Assembly (NCBI GenBank): GCA_934717185.1 | Contig: CAKUYQ010000028.1 | Location: 1-35,194 of the forward strand | DNA from: an uncultured Bacteroidales bacterium | GTDB lineage: Bacteria; Bacteroidota; Bacteroidia; Bacteroidales; UBA932 | Reading direction: 5' to 3' | Length of the DNA: 35,194 nt | Part shown: positions 1 to 7,664 of the stretch, piece by piece | Layout of the letters: each line of letters starts with the position of its first letter | Numbering within the stretch: the first letter of the stretch is position 1 | Notes under the pieces: model-generated | Databases searched by the model: none | Told to the model about the DNA's origin: nothing | The model's input: the letters and a program-made list of their open reading frames with translations, nothing else | Translations under genes and position numbers: made by a program

Positions 1-157
1 TTTGTATCTTTGTCAAATCAATCGGAGTACATAAAATAGTATGTAATATGTTAATAGGCAGAGAAAATGAAATGGCGACACTTGGTGGATTGATCTCTTC
101 AGACGAATCTCAATTTGTTGCTTTTTGACTCTACCCAATAAAATTAAGACGCAGATT
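1..157 (+). pseudogene. Remnant of a DUF234-type ATPase gene (promoter, start and 3' flank only)
   Basis: Bases 1-122 match 4557-4678, the promoter and first 25 codons of the intact ATPase gene in this window, with two mismatches (78 and 104). They include the TATCTTTG box at 5-12 and the ATG at 48. Homology then stops, and the frame ends at a TGA at 126-128 after 26 codons. Bases 138-157 match 6060-6079, just downstream of the intact gene's stop, with one mismatch. The middle of the gene (about 1.36 kb) is therefore missing and both flanks remain. I infer a second gene copy that suffered an internal deletion. The promoter could still be active and make a short transcript. The left window edge cuts the repeat, so homology may extend further left. 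Confidence 0.85.
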
Positions 158-161
158 CTGC

Positions 162-1118
162 TTATATATAGCATTTTGCATTTGTAGCGTTTTCAATAAT
201 ATCAGTCATTCCATTTATGGCATAATCAAGCTGTTCCCTATAAATCAATCCATCCTTGTACTCAGACGGTATGGAGTCATACCCGTATTTGGCACCAAGA
301 ATAGCACATGCAACAGCTGCATTGGTATCGGCATCACCACCGGCTCTAACTACAGCCAGAAGCCCATCCTCAAATGATTTTGCATGCCAATATGCCCATA
401 ATGCTGCAGACAAGCACTTTAAAGTATAACCAACGGATTGTTCATCCTGCAATCTTAAAGTCCTTATGTCCGGGGATAATGCCAAATCTACATACTCTTT
501 AATACGTTCATCGTATTTGTTGGCCATATTAATAATTTCACTATATGACAATCCTGTGTTGTTGTACATAAGATTATGTATAAGTGTTGAAACAATAACG
601 CAGGAACCAACACAACGTGGGTCATAGTGTGTTAGCCTGCATATATCTGCGGCGTGTGTTTCAACATCCTTTGGAAATATACCAACTATTGAAGTTCTCA
701 TTAAACCGCCATTAGGAGCACTTTTGCGATTGTTTATTTCCCATAGCATCTTGGACACCTCAAAAGGTTTTTCAACATAGTCAGCCAGACATAGCGCCAA
801 ATATGTGTTTTCACCTATACCCATTGGTTCTCCATCGGCCCAATCTTTAAAATTCTGTGCAATTGCTGTGAGATTTACACGTTTGTTGGCAATTATAGCA
901 TTGGCAATACACAACATCATATCTGTATCATCGGTCCAATCTCCTTTTTGCCATCTTATACGATGGCGGTCTTGGAATATATCTTTGTAATGAGTAATTC
1001 CATTAGGATATTTCCTATCCATTTCTTCATCTGTCATCCCCTCTGTTCCAAGCCCAAGTGCATCACCTATTGCCTGTCCATATATTGTCCCTTTAAGTTT
1101 ATCTATAATTGTTTCCAT
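162..1118 (-). CDS. ADP-ribosylglycohydrolase family protein (DraG/ARH-like)
   Basis: The 318-aa protein belongs to the ADP-ribosylglycohydrolase family, which uses two metal ions to remove ADP-ribose from proteins or small molecules. The family's metal-binding sequences are visible: GDALG near residues 18-22, WTDDTD at 61-66 and GGDADTNAA at 260-268. NGGLMRTS (136-143) is also typical. Length fits the family (about 260-350 aa) and there is no signal peptide, so it should be cytoplasmic. It faces away from the ATPase operon to its right and stands alone. Its 3' end lies 5 bp from the remnant ATPase copy. The substrate cannot be told from sequence: DraG-like, ARH3-like and crystallin J1-like members share these motifs. 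Family call is strong; function is inference. Confidence 0.9.
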   Translation of the reverse strand: METIIDKLKGTIYGQAIGDALGLGTEGMTDEEMDRKYPNGITHYKDIFQDRHRIRWQKGDWTDDTDMMLCIANAIIANKRVNLTAIAQNFKDWADGEPMGIGENTYLALCLADYVEKPFEVSKMLWEINNRKSAPNGGLMRTSIVGIFPKDVETHAADICRLTHYDPRCVGSCVIVSTLIHNLMYNNTGLSYSEIINMANKYDERIKEYVDLALSPDIRTLRLQDEQSVGYTLKCLSAALWAYWHAKSFEDGLLAVVRAGGDADTNAAVACAILGAKYGYDSIPSEYKDGLIYREQLDYAINGMTDIIENATNAKCYI

Positions 1119-1211
1119 TTTTCTCGAAATTTAAAAAATGCTTTTCTCGTTTAAATTATGTTGTAACCCATTGCAAATGGTGTTTTATGCGTAAAAATAA
1201 ATATTTTCTCA

Positions 1212-1240
1212 TTGAATTAAAGCTGAACTCGCTATCTTTG
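1212..1240 (+). promoter_or_regulatory. Bacteroidota promoter for the leader/ATPase operon
   Basis: TATCTTTG at 1233-1240 fits the TAnnTTTG -7 box, and TTG at 1212-1214 sits 18 nt upstream as a -33 box. Transcription would start near 1247, giving an untranslated leader of about 170 nt before the ATPase start at 1416. Confidence 0.6.
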
Positions 1241-1270
1241 TGAAAAGATAACAATTAGGAGTAAATAGAT

Positions 1271-1318
1271 ATGAAATCGAAAATGAAAATCTTTGAAATT
1301 AATTCGTCCAAGTTTTGA
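1271..1318 (+). CDS. Short leader ORF (15 codons) upstream of the ATPase operon
   Basis: The ORF encodes MKSKMKIFEINSSKF and ends with TGA at 1316-1318. It follows an AGGAG sequence at 1257-1261, 9 nt before the ATG, which is notable because most genes here lack a Shine-Dalgarno sequence. The left arm of a perfect 14-bp inverted repeat (1283-1296) lies inside it, and the right arm (1321-1334) begins two bases after the stop, so ribosome passage would open this hairpin. This is the layout of a leader-peptide control element, but no known family is recognised and translation is unproven. Confidence 0.35.
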   Translation: MKSKMKIFEINSSKF

Positions 1319-1414
1319 TATCAAAGATTTTCATCGTGAGAGAGAACGATAGTGAACGGCTATCAGACTCTCAAAAATTTTTAATTATTATTTTTAAATT
1401 AAAAATTTTGATAG
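1283..1414 (+). promoter_or_regulatory. Structured RNA leader with three hairpins and an alternative pairing
   Basis: Three inverted repeats follow one another. The first is a perfect 14-bp stem (1283-1296 with 1321-1334, loop 24). The second combines 6 bp (1337-1342 with 1368-1373) and an inner 5 bp, GATAG 1348-1352 with CTATC 1360-1364. The third is a perfect 13-bp AT stem (1374-1386 with 1397-1409). A second GATAG at 1410-1414 lies directly before the ATPase ATG and could compete for the same CTATC, so two folds look mutually exclusive. No U-run ends the last stem, so translational control or RNA processing is more likely than a simple terminator. Confidence 0.5.
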
Positions 1415-1415
1415 T

Positions 1416-2588
1416 ATGAAACTAGAAATAAATAATTTTGGGCCTATAAAAAAGGCAGATATTGATTTTGGCAATCTTACATTCTTAATTGGTCCGCAAG
1501 CGAGTGGAAAGAGTTTGTCGTTGGAGTTATTGAAACTAATTATTGATAAACAACATATTATATCAACGCTTAGAAATTATAATTACATACTAAGCAAAAC
1601 CGAGGCAAAGAATATTTTGGACTGGTATTTTGGCGATGGATTGTCTGGTCTATTTAAAGACGAAACGAAAATTTATTTGAATGGAAATTCATTTTCGCCT
1701 CAAGATCTATTAAAGACCATTGTCAAGCAAAAAGCTTCGGAACAGCAAGCTGAATCTGTGTTTTATGTTCCTGCTCAAAGGATATTAACCATTGCGGATG
1801 GACGACCAAAAAACTTTATGGAGTATGATATTTCAAGCCCATACGTTCTTAGAAGGTTCAGTGAAGTTTTACGAGTGTTTTTACAAGGCGGGCTGGGAAA
1901 TCCGGATACTATTTTCCCAATGAGAAACAGCTTGAAGAACGCGGTTAGGACATCGATAAAAGAAACTATTTTTCATGACGGAAAGGTGGTAATTGATACA
2001 ACCGGAGAACAGCGAAAAATGAAATTAGAGGTAGACAGCCTAAGAATTCCTTTTATGGCTTGGAGTGCCGGACAGAGAGAATTTATGCCATTGTTATTAG
2101 CTGTTTACTGTTTATCCGGTCCTCCTACTCAGGTTATTCAAAAAGACCAATATCAATGGGTTGTAATTGAAGAACCTGAAATGGGGTTGCACCCTAAGGC
2201 TATACAATCTGTTTTACTTGAGATAATTGAATTAGTGCAAAGTGGATATAAGGTTGTTGTGTCAACACATTCTGTTACTTTTTTAGAGTTTGTGTGGGCA
2301 TTCAATAATATTAGGTCCCTTGATGAGAATAATTTCAAATCTGCCATGTGCGAGATGTTTGGTATATCCACTAATTCAACTGCATCACGACTGTTTGACG
2401 AATTTAAATGCAAAACAATTAATACATTCTATTCGGCAAAAGATTTTTCTGCTGATGGCGTTACTTTTACAGATATATCATCTCTTGATGCTTTTAGTGA
2501 AAATACAGATATTTCCGAATGGGGCGGGTTATCGAGTTTTGCTGGTAAATCGTCTGATATTGTAAGTAGTTATGGTGGAAAATTCTAA
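1416..2588 (+). CDS. AAA/SMC-like ATPase, first gene of a two-gene module
   Basis: The 390-aa protein is an ABC/SMC-type ATPase of the AAA_15/AAA_21 group. It starts with the RecF-like sequence MKLEINNFGPIKKADI. It has a Walker A GPQASGKS (26-33), a signature-like WSAGQREF (216-223), a Walker B VVIEEPEMGLHP (249-260) and a switch histidine in VSTHS (282-286). No nuclease, TOPRIM or membrane domain is visible, and the C-terminal ~100 residues are unassigned. The next gene starts inside it (17-bp overlap), so the two are probably translationally coupled. Such ATPases paired with a small effector are common in phage defence and toxin-antitoxin modules (Septu, PARIS, AbiL-like), but this pair matches none that I recognise. 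A defence role is inference. Confidence 0.85.
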   Translation: MKLEINNFGPIKKADIDFGNLTFLIGPQASGKSLSLELLKLIIDKQHIISTLRNYNYILSKTEAKNILDWYFGDGLSGLFKDETKIYLNGNSFSPQDLLKTIVKQKASEQQAESVFYVPAQRILTIADGRPKNFMEYDISSPYVLRRFSEVLRVFLQGGLGNPDTIFPMRNSLKNAVRTSIKETIFHDGKVVIDTTGEQRKMKLEVDSLRIPFMAWSAGQREFMPLLLAVYCLSGPPTQVIQKDQYQWVVIEEPEMGLHPKAIQSVLLEIIELVQSGYKVVVSTHSVTFLEFVWAFNNIRSLDENNFKSAMCEMFGISTNSTASRLFDEFKCKTINTFYSAKDFSADGVTFTDISSLDAFSENTDISEWGGLSSFAGKSSDIVSSYGGKF

Positions 2589-3033
2589 TAGGTTTAAGAG
2601 AGTTGTTGAGGCTACAGAAGATATTAAAAATGGATTTTACAGAGGTCTTGACGCTTTGAGTTCAAACTCAAAGTACGTTAGCGCAGTTGAAATAAGAAAA
2701 ATAGACGGTAGTGTTGATATTGATACATGTACAAAGTTTTTATATCCAAATGAAGCTCGTTGGGATTATACTATAGGCTACGATAACAGGGCATATTTTC
2801 TTGAAATACATCCTGCTAATACCAGAAATGTTGAAGAGGTAATAAGAAAATCAAAATGGCTTGATAAGTGGTTGACGGAGAAGGCTTCCTTGCTGAAATC
2901 ATTGTCTGCAAATAATTTATTCTATTGGGTGCCATCTGGTAAAGTAAATATTTTAAAAAGTTTGCCTCAATACAGAAGGTTGTCGCAAAGCAAAATCAAG
3001 ATAGTAAGCAAATTGCAACTTCCTATTGTATAG
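2572..3033 (+). CDS. Small partner protein, possible PD-(D/E)xK-like fold
   Basis: I do not recognise a named family for this 153-aa cytoplasmic protein. Residues 64-80 read as a strand with an Asp (WDYTIGY, D65), a turn, then AYFLEIH (E78, H80), followed by a helix (NVEEVIRKSKWLDKWL). This resembles the D...E-x-K core of PD-(D/E)xK nucleases, with His where Lys is usual. A late strand (FYWVPSG, 117-123) follows. The ATG lies inside the ATPase gene (overlap 2572-2588) and its protein partner is probably that ATPase. It could be a nuclease effector, a nuclease-derived binding subunit, or an antitoxin. Coding is well supported by the tight overlap and full-length frame; function is a guess. Confidence 0.75.
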   Translation: MVENSNRFKRVVEATEDIKNGFYRGLDALSSNSKYVSAVEIRKIDGSVDIDTCTKFLYPNEARWDYTIGYDNRAYFLEIHPANTRNVEEVIRKSKWLDKWLTEKASLLKSLSANNLFYWVPSGKVNILKSLPQYRRLSQSKIKIVSKLQLPIV

Positions 3034-3080
3034 TACCGCATGATATTTTATATCAATTAATTGCAATATTGAGATTAGCT

Positions 3081-3147
3081 TTAACTTTAACTTTAAAACT
3101 GTCTATATACTATACACTTTCAACTTAATTAAGGCCAAAGCTAACGA
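3081..3147. repeat. Dispersed composite repeat, copy A (CTATAC segment plus hexamers)
   Basis: TTTAACTTTAA-type direct repeats lead into CTATATACTATACACTTTCAAC, then AATTAAGGCCAAAGCTAACG. The same order recurs at 6120-6282 and 28975-29092. This copy has only two or three hexamer units. Confidence 0.7.
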
Positions 3148-3183
3148 TTCGGAATAGCCATGGATAAATTCAATGAAAATAAT

Positions 3184-4413
3184 ATGAAACTTAGATTATT
3201 GATTTTTGTTTTGGTGTTTTCAAACATCGCAAATGCTCAGAATATCAGTGGTTCATGGTTTGGTCAACTTGATGTGGGGATTGTAAAACTGCGTATTGTG
3301 TTTAATATTACGAAAGATGCAGAGGGAAAAGAGATATGTACTATGGACAGCCCGGATCAAAGCGCAAAAGGGATTCCGGCATCGCTGTTATATATTTCTA
3401 CTGATTCTGTATGTATAAAGGTTCCTGTTTGTAACGTTTTATATGAGGGTAAATTAACAGACGGTGAACTTAAAGGCGTTTTTAAGCAAAACGGGATGAC
3501 CTTTAATCTTAACATGAAAGCAGGCGCTTTGCTGTTTAACAGACCTCAAAATCCAATGAAACCTTATCCGTATAGAACAGAAGATGTATCATTTACCAAT
3601 AGTAAGGCAGATGCTGTTCTTGCAGGCACAATTTCTTTTCCTGTTGGGTATAAGGATGGAGATAGGGTTCCGGTAGTTCTAATGATTTCCGGCAGCGGCT
3701 CCCAAAACAGGGATAGTGAGATATTTGAGCATAAACCATTTTTGGTAATAGCAGACTTTTTGGCAAGGAACGGAATTGCAACATTACGTTATGATGACAG
3801 GGCTGTTGGAGCGTCTACAGGTAAATATCAGGCACCTAACACAGAAGAAGTTGCTGAGGATGCACAGTGCGGAATAGAGTTTCTACGCAAAAGAGGAGAG
3901 TTTTCAAAGATTGGCGTTTTAGGGCATAGTGAGGGGGCTATAGTTGCATTTATGTTGGGTTCTAAAAGTTTAATTGATTTTGCAGTATGTTTAGCTGCAA
4001 TGGGCGTTCCCGGAGATGAATGTCTTTATGAACAGTATAAGAGAAATATTGAGTTGTCGGGATACAGCTCTCAAATGACCAAAGAACAACACAGAAGCCT
4101 TTTACTAAGCCGGAATAATAGTTGGCTAAAATTCTTCCTTGACTATAATCCGGTATCTGATATACAGAATACCCGCTGCCCTGTATTTGCAATTAATGGA
4201 GATAAAGATGTGCAGATTATATCCTACACAAATATCCCAGCAATTAAAAGTAATTTGCCGAATAACGAGAAATCAATAGTCAAAGTATATCCCGGCTTGA
4301 ACCATCTGTTTCAAGAATGCAGCACAGGTCTGCCATCTGAGTATTCGAGCATTGAGCAGACAATAAGCCCTGTTGTATTGAATGATATAGCTAATTGGAT
4401 CAATAATTTGTAA
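3184..4413 (+). CDS. Secreted alpha/beta hydrolase (serine aminopeptidase/esterase-like)
   Basis: The 409-aa protein has a signal peptide (MKLRLLIFVLVFSNIANAQ), so I start at the ATG at 3184 rather than 3160, which would put eight polar residues before it. An N-terminal beta-rich region (about 20-125) precedes an alpha/beta hydrolase domain. The oxyanion region is LMISGSGSQNRD; the nucleophile is Ser249 in GHSEGA; the acid is probably Asp340 in INGDKD; the base is His374 in GLNHLF. This arrangement is common in Bacteroidales exported or periplasmic hydrolases of the PF12146-like group. The substrate is unknown: ester, peptide or antibiotic turnover are all possible. The gene stands alone, between the ATPase pair and the DUF234 ATPase. 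Confidence 0.85.
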   Translation: MKLRLLIFVLVFSNIANAQNISGSWFGQLDVGIVKLRIVFNITKDAEGKEICTMDSPDQSAKGIPASLLYISTDSVCIKVPVCNVLYEGKLTDGELKGVFKQNGMTFNLNMKAGALLFNRPQNPMKPYPYRTEDVSFTNSKADAVLAGTISFPVGYKDGDRVPVVLMISGSGSQNRDSEIFEHKPFLVIADFLARNGIATLRYDDRAVGASTGKYQAPNTEEVAEDAQCGIEFLRKRGEFSKIGVLGHSEGAIVAFMLGSKSLIDFAVCLAAMGVPGDECLYEQYKRNIELSGYSSQMTKEQHRSLLLSRNNSWLKFFLDYNPVSDIQNTRCPVFAINGDKDVQIISYTNIPAIKSNLPNNEKSIVKVYPGLNHLFQECSTGLPSEYSSIEQTISPVVLNDIANWINNL

Positions 4414-4560
4414 AAAAAATTGCCTGTCTTTCAATCTTTAAGTGTCTTTCACTGAAAAATTCGGTGAAGCTCTTTCTTATAAGGTGTGGCAATCTATGTG
4501 ATTCTTCGTGGAAATCTATTGTTTTTTGGCACATTTCCACGACTTATCAATATGTTTTTG

Positions 4561-4568
4561 TATCTTTG
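4561..4568 (+). promoter_or_regulatory. -7 promoter box for the DUF234 ATPase gene
   Basis: TATCTTTG matches TAnnTTTG, 35 nt before the ATG at 4604. The box is preserved in the remnant copy at 5-12. It lies downstream of the alternative start at 4508, which argues against that longer frame. Confidence 0.6.
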
Positions 4569-4603
4569 TCAAATCAATCGGAGTACATAAAATAGTATGT
4601 AAT

Positions 4604-6046
4604 ATGTTAATAGGCAGAGAAAATGAAATGGCGGCACTTGGTGGATTGATCTCTTCAGATGAATCTCAATTTGTTGCTGTTTACGGAAGACGTCGCGTTG
4701 GCAAGACTTTTCTTATCAGAGAAGCCTATAAGACTAATTTCGTTTTTCAGCATACCGGCACATATAAGGCTACTCGCAAGCAACAATTAAGTGACTTTAG
4801 AGAATCTCTATATCTTGCAGGAATGGGTAAATGTGCAATGCCAAAAACATGGTCTGAAGCATTTGGCTTGCTATGGAATTTTTTAAATACTCTTCCCGAA
4901 AATGAAAAGAAGAAGGTAATTTTTATTGACGAACTGCCATGGATGGACACCCCTAAATCAAATTTTGTTCGTTCTCTAGACCACTTCTGGAATGCTTGGG
5001 CATCTACGAGAAAAGACCTCATCCTTGTTATCTGCGGTAGTGCCACATCATGGATTATAGATAATGTAGTTATGAATTATGGAGGTCTTCACAATCGGCT
5101 TACGTGCAAGGTGTATTTACAGCCATTTACACTCAGAGAGTGCAAACAGTATTGCGAGGCGAAAAATCTTGGCTACAAAGACAGGCAAATCCTTGAAGCT
5201 TATATGGCTATGGGAGGCATACCGTACTATTGGAGTTTCTTGAAAAAAGGACAAAGTGTGGCTCAGAACTTTGACCGAATATTTTTCCAGCCCGGTGGAG
5301 AACTTACACAAGAGTTTGATGCACTCTATGCTTCGTTGTTCAAGAAGCCACGCCATCATATAGCCATCATTACAGCATTGGCTAAGAAAAAACAGGGCCT
5401 GCTGAGAGAAGATTTATTGAAAGCATCTAAACAGACGGATAATGCCGAATTTTCTAAGGCACTTCAGGAGCTTGAACAATGCGGTTTCATTCGTAAGTTT
5501 ACAGCTATTGGCAAGAAGACAAAAGATTCAACATATCAACTGATAGACAATTATACACTGTTCTACTTTGACTTTATATCAGAAAATACCAATGGCGATG
5601 AACATTTTTGGACATCTTCTGCAGGATCATCTATCCACTATAGTTGGGCCGGCAGAGCATTTGAGCGTGTATGCATGCAGCATGTAAAACAGATCAAGGA
5701 GGCACTTGGCTTCTCAGCGGTAATGAGTAGCGTTCACTCATGGTCGTATAAGGGAACTAAAGATCCAGTCACAGGTAAGACCATTACGAAAGGAGCCCAA
5801 ATAGGCATGCTCATTGATAGAAATGACGATACAATCAATCTATGTGAAATGAAATATACCAATGCTCCATATTTTATAACAGAAGAGGAGGACAACCGTA
5901 TTCATAACCGTCGAGAAACATTTATAAGAGAAACCGGTACGGAGAAAACGGTGCTTATTACAATGATTACATCCTTTGGCCTTGCTCCCGGTGGTTATTC
6001 TAATGACATTCATTGCCAGTTGACAATGATAGATTTGTTCAGATAA
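4604..6046 (+). CDS. ATPase_2/DUF234 family ATPase
   Basis: The 480-aa protein has an N-terminal STAND-like ATPase_2 domain with Walker A GRRRVGKT (28-35), Walker B VIFIDELPWM (105-114) and sensor-like VICGSATSW (142-150). A winged-helix-like middle follows, and then a C-terminal DUF234 domain with E354 (GRAFERVC), D405 (LIDRND) and E415-x-K417 (CEMKY), a PD-(D/E)xK-type set. The family is abundant and multicopy in Bacteroidales and its function is poorly known; nucleic-acid processing or defence is inferred. I start at 4604 (MLIGREN), not 4508, because the promoter box lies between them and the remnant at 1-128 preserves the same start. A duplicated, decayed copy of the gene lies at 1-157. 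Confidence 0.9.
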   Translation: MLIGRENEMAALGGLISSDESQFVAVYGRRRVGKTFLIREAYKTNFVFQHTGTYKATRKQQLSDFRESLYLAGMGKCAMPKTWSEAFGLLWNFLNTLPENEKKKVIFIDELPWMDTPKSNFVRSLDHFWNAWASTRKDLILVICGSATSWIIDNVVMNYGGLHNRLTCKVYLQPFTLRECKQYCEAKNLGYKDRQILEAYMAMGGIPYYWSFLKKGQSVAQNFDRIFFQPGGELTQEFDALYASLFKKPRHHIAIITALAKKKQGLLREDLLKASKQTDNAEFSKALQELEQCGFIRKFTAIGKKTKDSTYQLIDNYTLFYFDFISENTNGDEHFWTSSAGSSIHYSWAGRAFERVCMQHVKQIKEALGFSAVMSSVHSWSYKGTKDPVTGKTITKGAQIGMLIDRNDDTINLCEMKYTNAPYFITEEEDNRIHNRRETFIRETGTEKTVLITMITSFGLAPGGYSNDIHCQLTMIDLFR

Positions 6047-6119
6047 ATCAATTGATACGATAAAATTAAAACGCAGATTTTCCAAAAAATGCCTTTTTGA
6101 TTAATTTCACATATAGCGT

Positions 6120-6282
6120 TTACTTTAACTATTAACTTTAGAACTATTAACTTTAGAACTGTCTATAAACTATAAACTTTCAACTCTTAACTTTTATAAT
6201 GCTGTCTATACACTATAAACTATAAACTCTCAACTAAATTAAGGCCAACGCCAACTCCAAAGCTAACGCTAACGCCAACGCT
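6120..6282. repeat. Dispersed composite repeat, copy B (longest forward copy)
   Basis: Two tandem ATTAACTTTAGAACT units are followed by two CTATAAACTATAAACTTTCAAC-like blocks, then AATTAAGGCC and about six hexamers (GCCAAC, GCTAAC and variants, 6243-6282). About 100 bp resemble 28984-29092 closely. It fills the gap between two convergent genes and ends at the stop codon of the methyltransferase (CTA, 6281-6283), which fits the GCTANN hexamer pattern. Confidence 0.8.
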
Positions 6283-7630
6283 ATATAGAGGTGATGTAGA
6301 TCTTTTTGTGATTGTTGGCATCTGTGAAGGCAAAGATATGGAGCTCGTTGCTCTCATTAACGCATAGGAGCTTCTTGAGCCGGTTGGAATCTATGGGGAG
6401 GTTTCGGGCTGTGACGGAGGTGGCGGGGTATTTCTTTGCTATCTCTTTAAATGACTTTTTGCCAAATTCATACTCCTCTATAATGGTAAACCGTTTGCCG
6501 GGAAAATCGACGGCTGTATCTCCGCAGTAGAGATGTGTGCTTGGGGCTATCTTTTTAAGGCCGTATTGTGCGCCTATTGTCTTGAATGCCGCTGCTTTAA
6601 GTATTGCTTTGTCCGGCTCGTAAAGATATTTGGGAAGAGCATCTGTTGCAGTAAGGTATTCTACTAAGGTGCCAGCGTTGTTCTCCTGTGTATATGTAAA
6701 TGTGAATCCATCTGTACCGCCCGCTTCTTTAAAAGATTGCCTGCTGTCTAAGCATACTACGGTTACAGGAACATCATTTGGCTCTGTACTGCAGCCTGCT
6801 TTCATTAAAAACAATAATTCTTTGCACTCATTGTCAACAGATATGACATAAACTGCCGTTACACCGGAAAGCTTTTGGAGATACATCTTTATATCTGCCA
6901 TAGGGGAGACCTTAACCAACAGATAGTCCGCCAGATCCAATAGTTTGGCATTCAGGCTAAGAATATCAGGCTCATAATCTTCTAACATAATGACCTTGCT
7001 CCCTGTTTTGCTTCGTCTGGCCGGATCTGCGTAGATGATATTAACCTTGGACCTCCCAAAACCGGCGGCAAACAGCTTTATCTCTTTTTCCACTGTTTCA
7101 ACCGTTGAAGTTACATTTCTAATGGTAATGTTCTCTGCTCCCAACGCCGGGAAGTTATTCTCTGCTGCAGCGCAAAGCTGTTCGTCCCGTTCCATATAGA
7201 GCAGTCCATTGGCAACACGGCTCAGAAAGTAGCTGTCTACCCCCATTCCGCCTGTAATGTCTGCTATAAGCATGGCAGAACTGCCGAATGAAGTAGCTGT
7301 AACAGCAGAAGCAACTGAGGACGCGGCAGAAAAAAAAGAAGAGGATTTGTCGGGAATCGTAGAACTAAAAATTTTTGAAACCAAGGAGGCTTTGTATTCT
7401 GCCGTCAGTTGCGAGCTGCACTGCTCCAACGAGAGAGGGTAGGGGTAGATGAGGGAGAGGTTGGTTGCCCATAGCGGTACCTTTTTGCGCATCTTTTGGT
7501 TCCCCTCTATACATTTGAGGCAGATGGTATAATCTATGCCGGCAGGTCTCTTTTTGTTTAAAGACAATGTGCACACAGGGGTGTTTATGTTCTCCTTAAT
7601 AAATTGCAGCTCTTTGTCTGTAAGTCTCAT
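6281..7630 (-). CDS. SAM-dependent methyltransferase, PG_1098 type with THUMP-like C-terminus
   Basis: The 449-aa protein is a class I methyltransferase. The SAM-binding motif IADITGGMGVD lies at 122-132, an acidic loop at YMERDE (145-150), and a DPARR motif at 202-206, which is typical of the PG_1098 family of Bacteroidota. The C-terminal ~100 residues resemble the THUMP-like domain, suggesting an RNA substrate. Residues 89-119 form a Ser/Ala-rich stretch (SSSFFSAASSVASA and similar) just before the SAM motif that looks like an insertion. Its short gap (34 bp) to the MATE gene upstream on the same strand suggests co-transcription. Target RNA and modified base are unknown. Confidence 0.85.
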   Translation of the reverse strand: MRLTDKELQFIKENINTPVCTLSLNKKRPAGIDYTICLKCIEGNQKMRKKVPLWATNLSLIYPYPLSLEQCSSQLTAEYKASLVSKIFSSTIPDKSSSFFSAASSVASAVTATSFGSSAMLIADITGGMGVDSYFLSRVANGLLYMERDEQLCAAAENNFPALGAENITIRNVTSTVETVEKEIKLFAAGFGRSKVNIIYADPARRSKTGSKVIMLEDYEPDILSLNAKLLDLADYLLVKVSPMADIKMYLQKLSGVTAVYVISVDNECKELLFLMKAGCSTEPNDVPVTVVCLDSRQSFKEAGGTDGFTFTYTQENNAGTLVEYLTATDALPKYLYEPDKAILKAAAFKTIGAQYGLKKIAPSTHLYCGDTAVDFPGKRFTIIEEYEFGKKSFKEIAKKYPATSVTARNLPIDSNRLKKLLCVNESNELHIFAFTDANNHKKIYITSI

Positions 7631-7664
7631 ACTATCTGAATTATCCTTTGAGGTAAAGGTGCTT

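Noticed and set aside
1374..1409. 13-bp AT hairpin before the ATPase as a terminator
   Set aside because: It has no GC core and the right arm is followed by GATAGT, not a U-run.
1416..3033. ATPase pair as PARIS, Septu or Gabija
   Set aside because: The partner has no TOPRIM/DUF4435, HNH or UvrD-like features, and the ATPase has no OLD nuclease domain.
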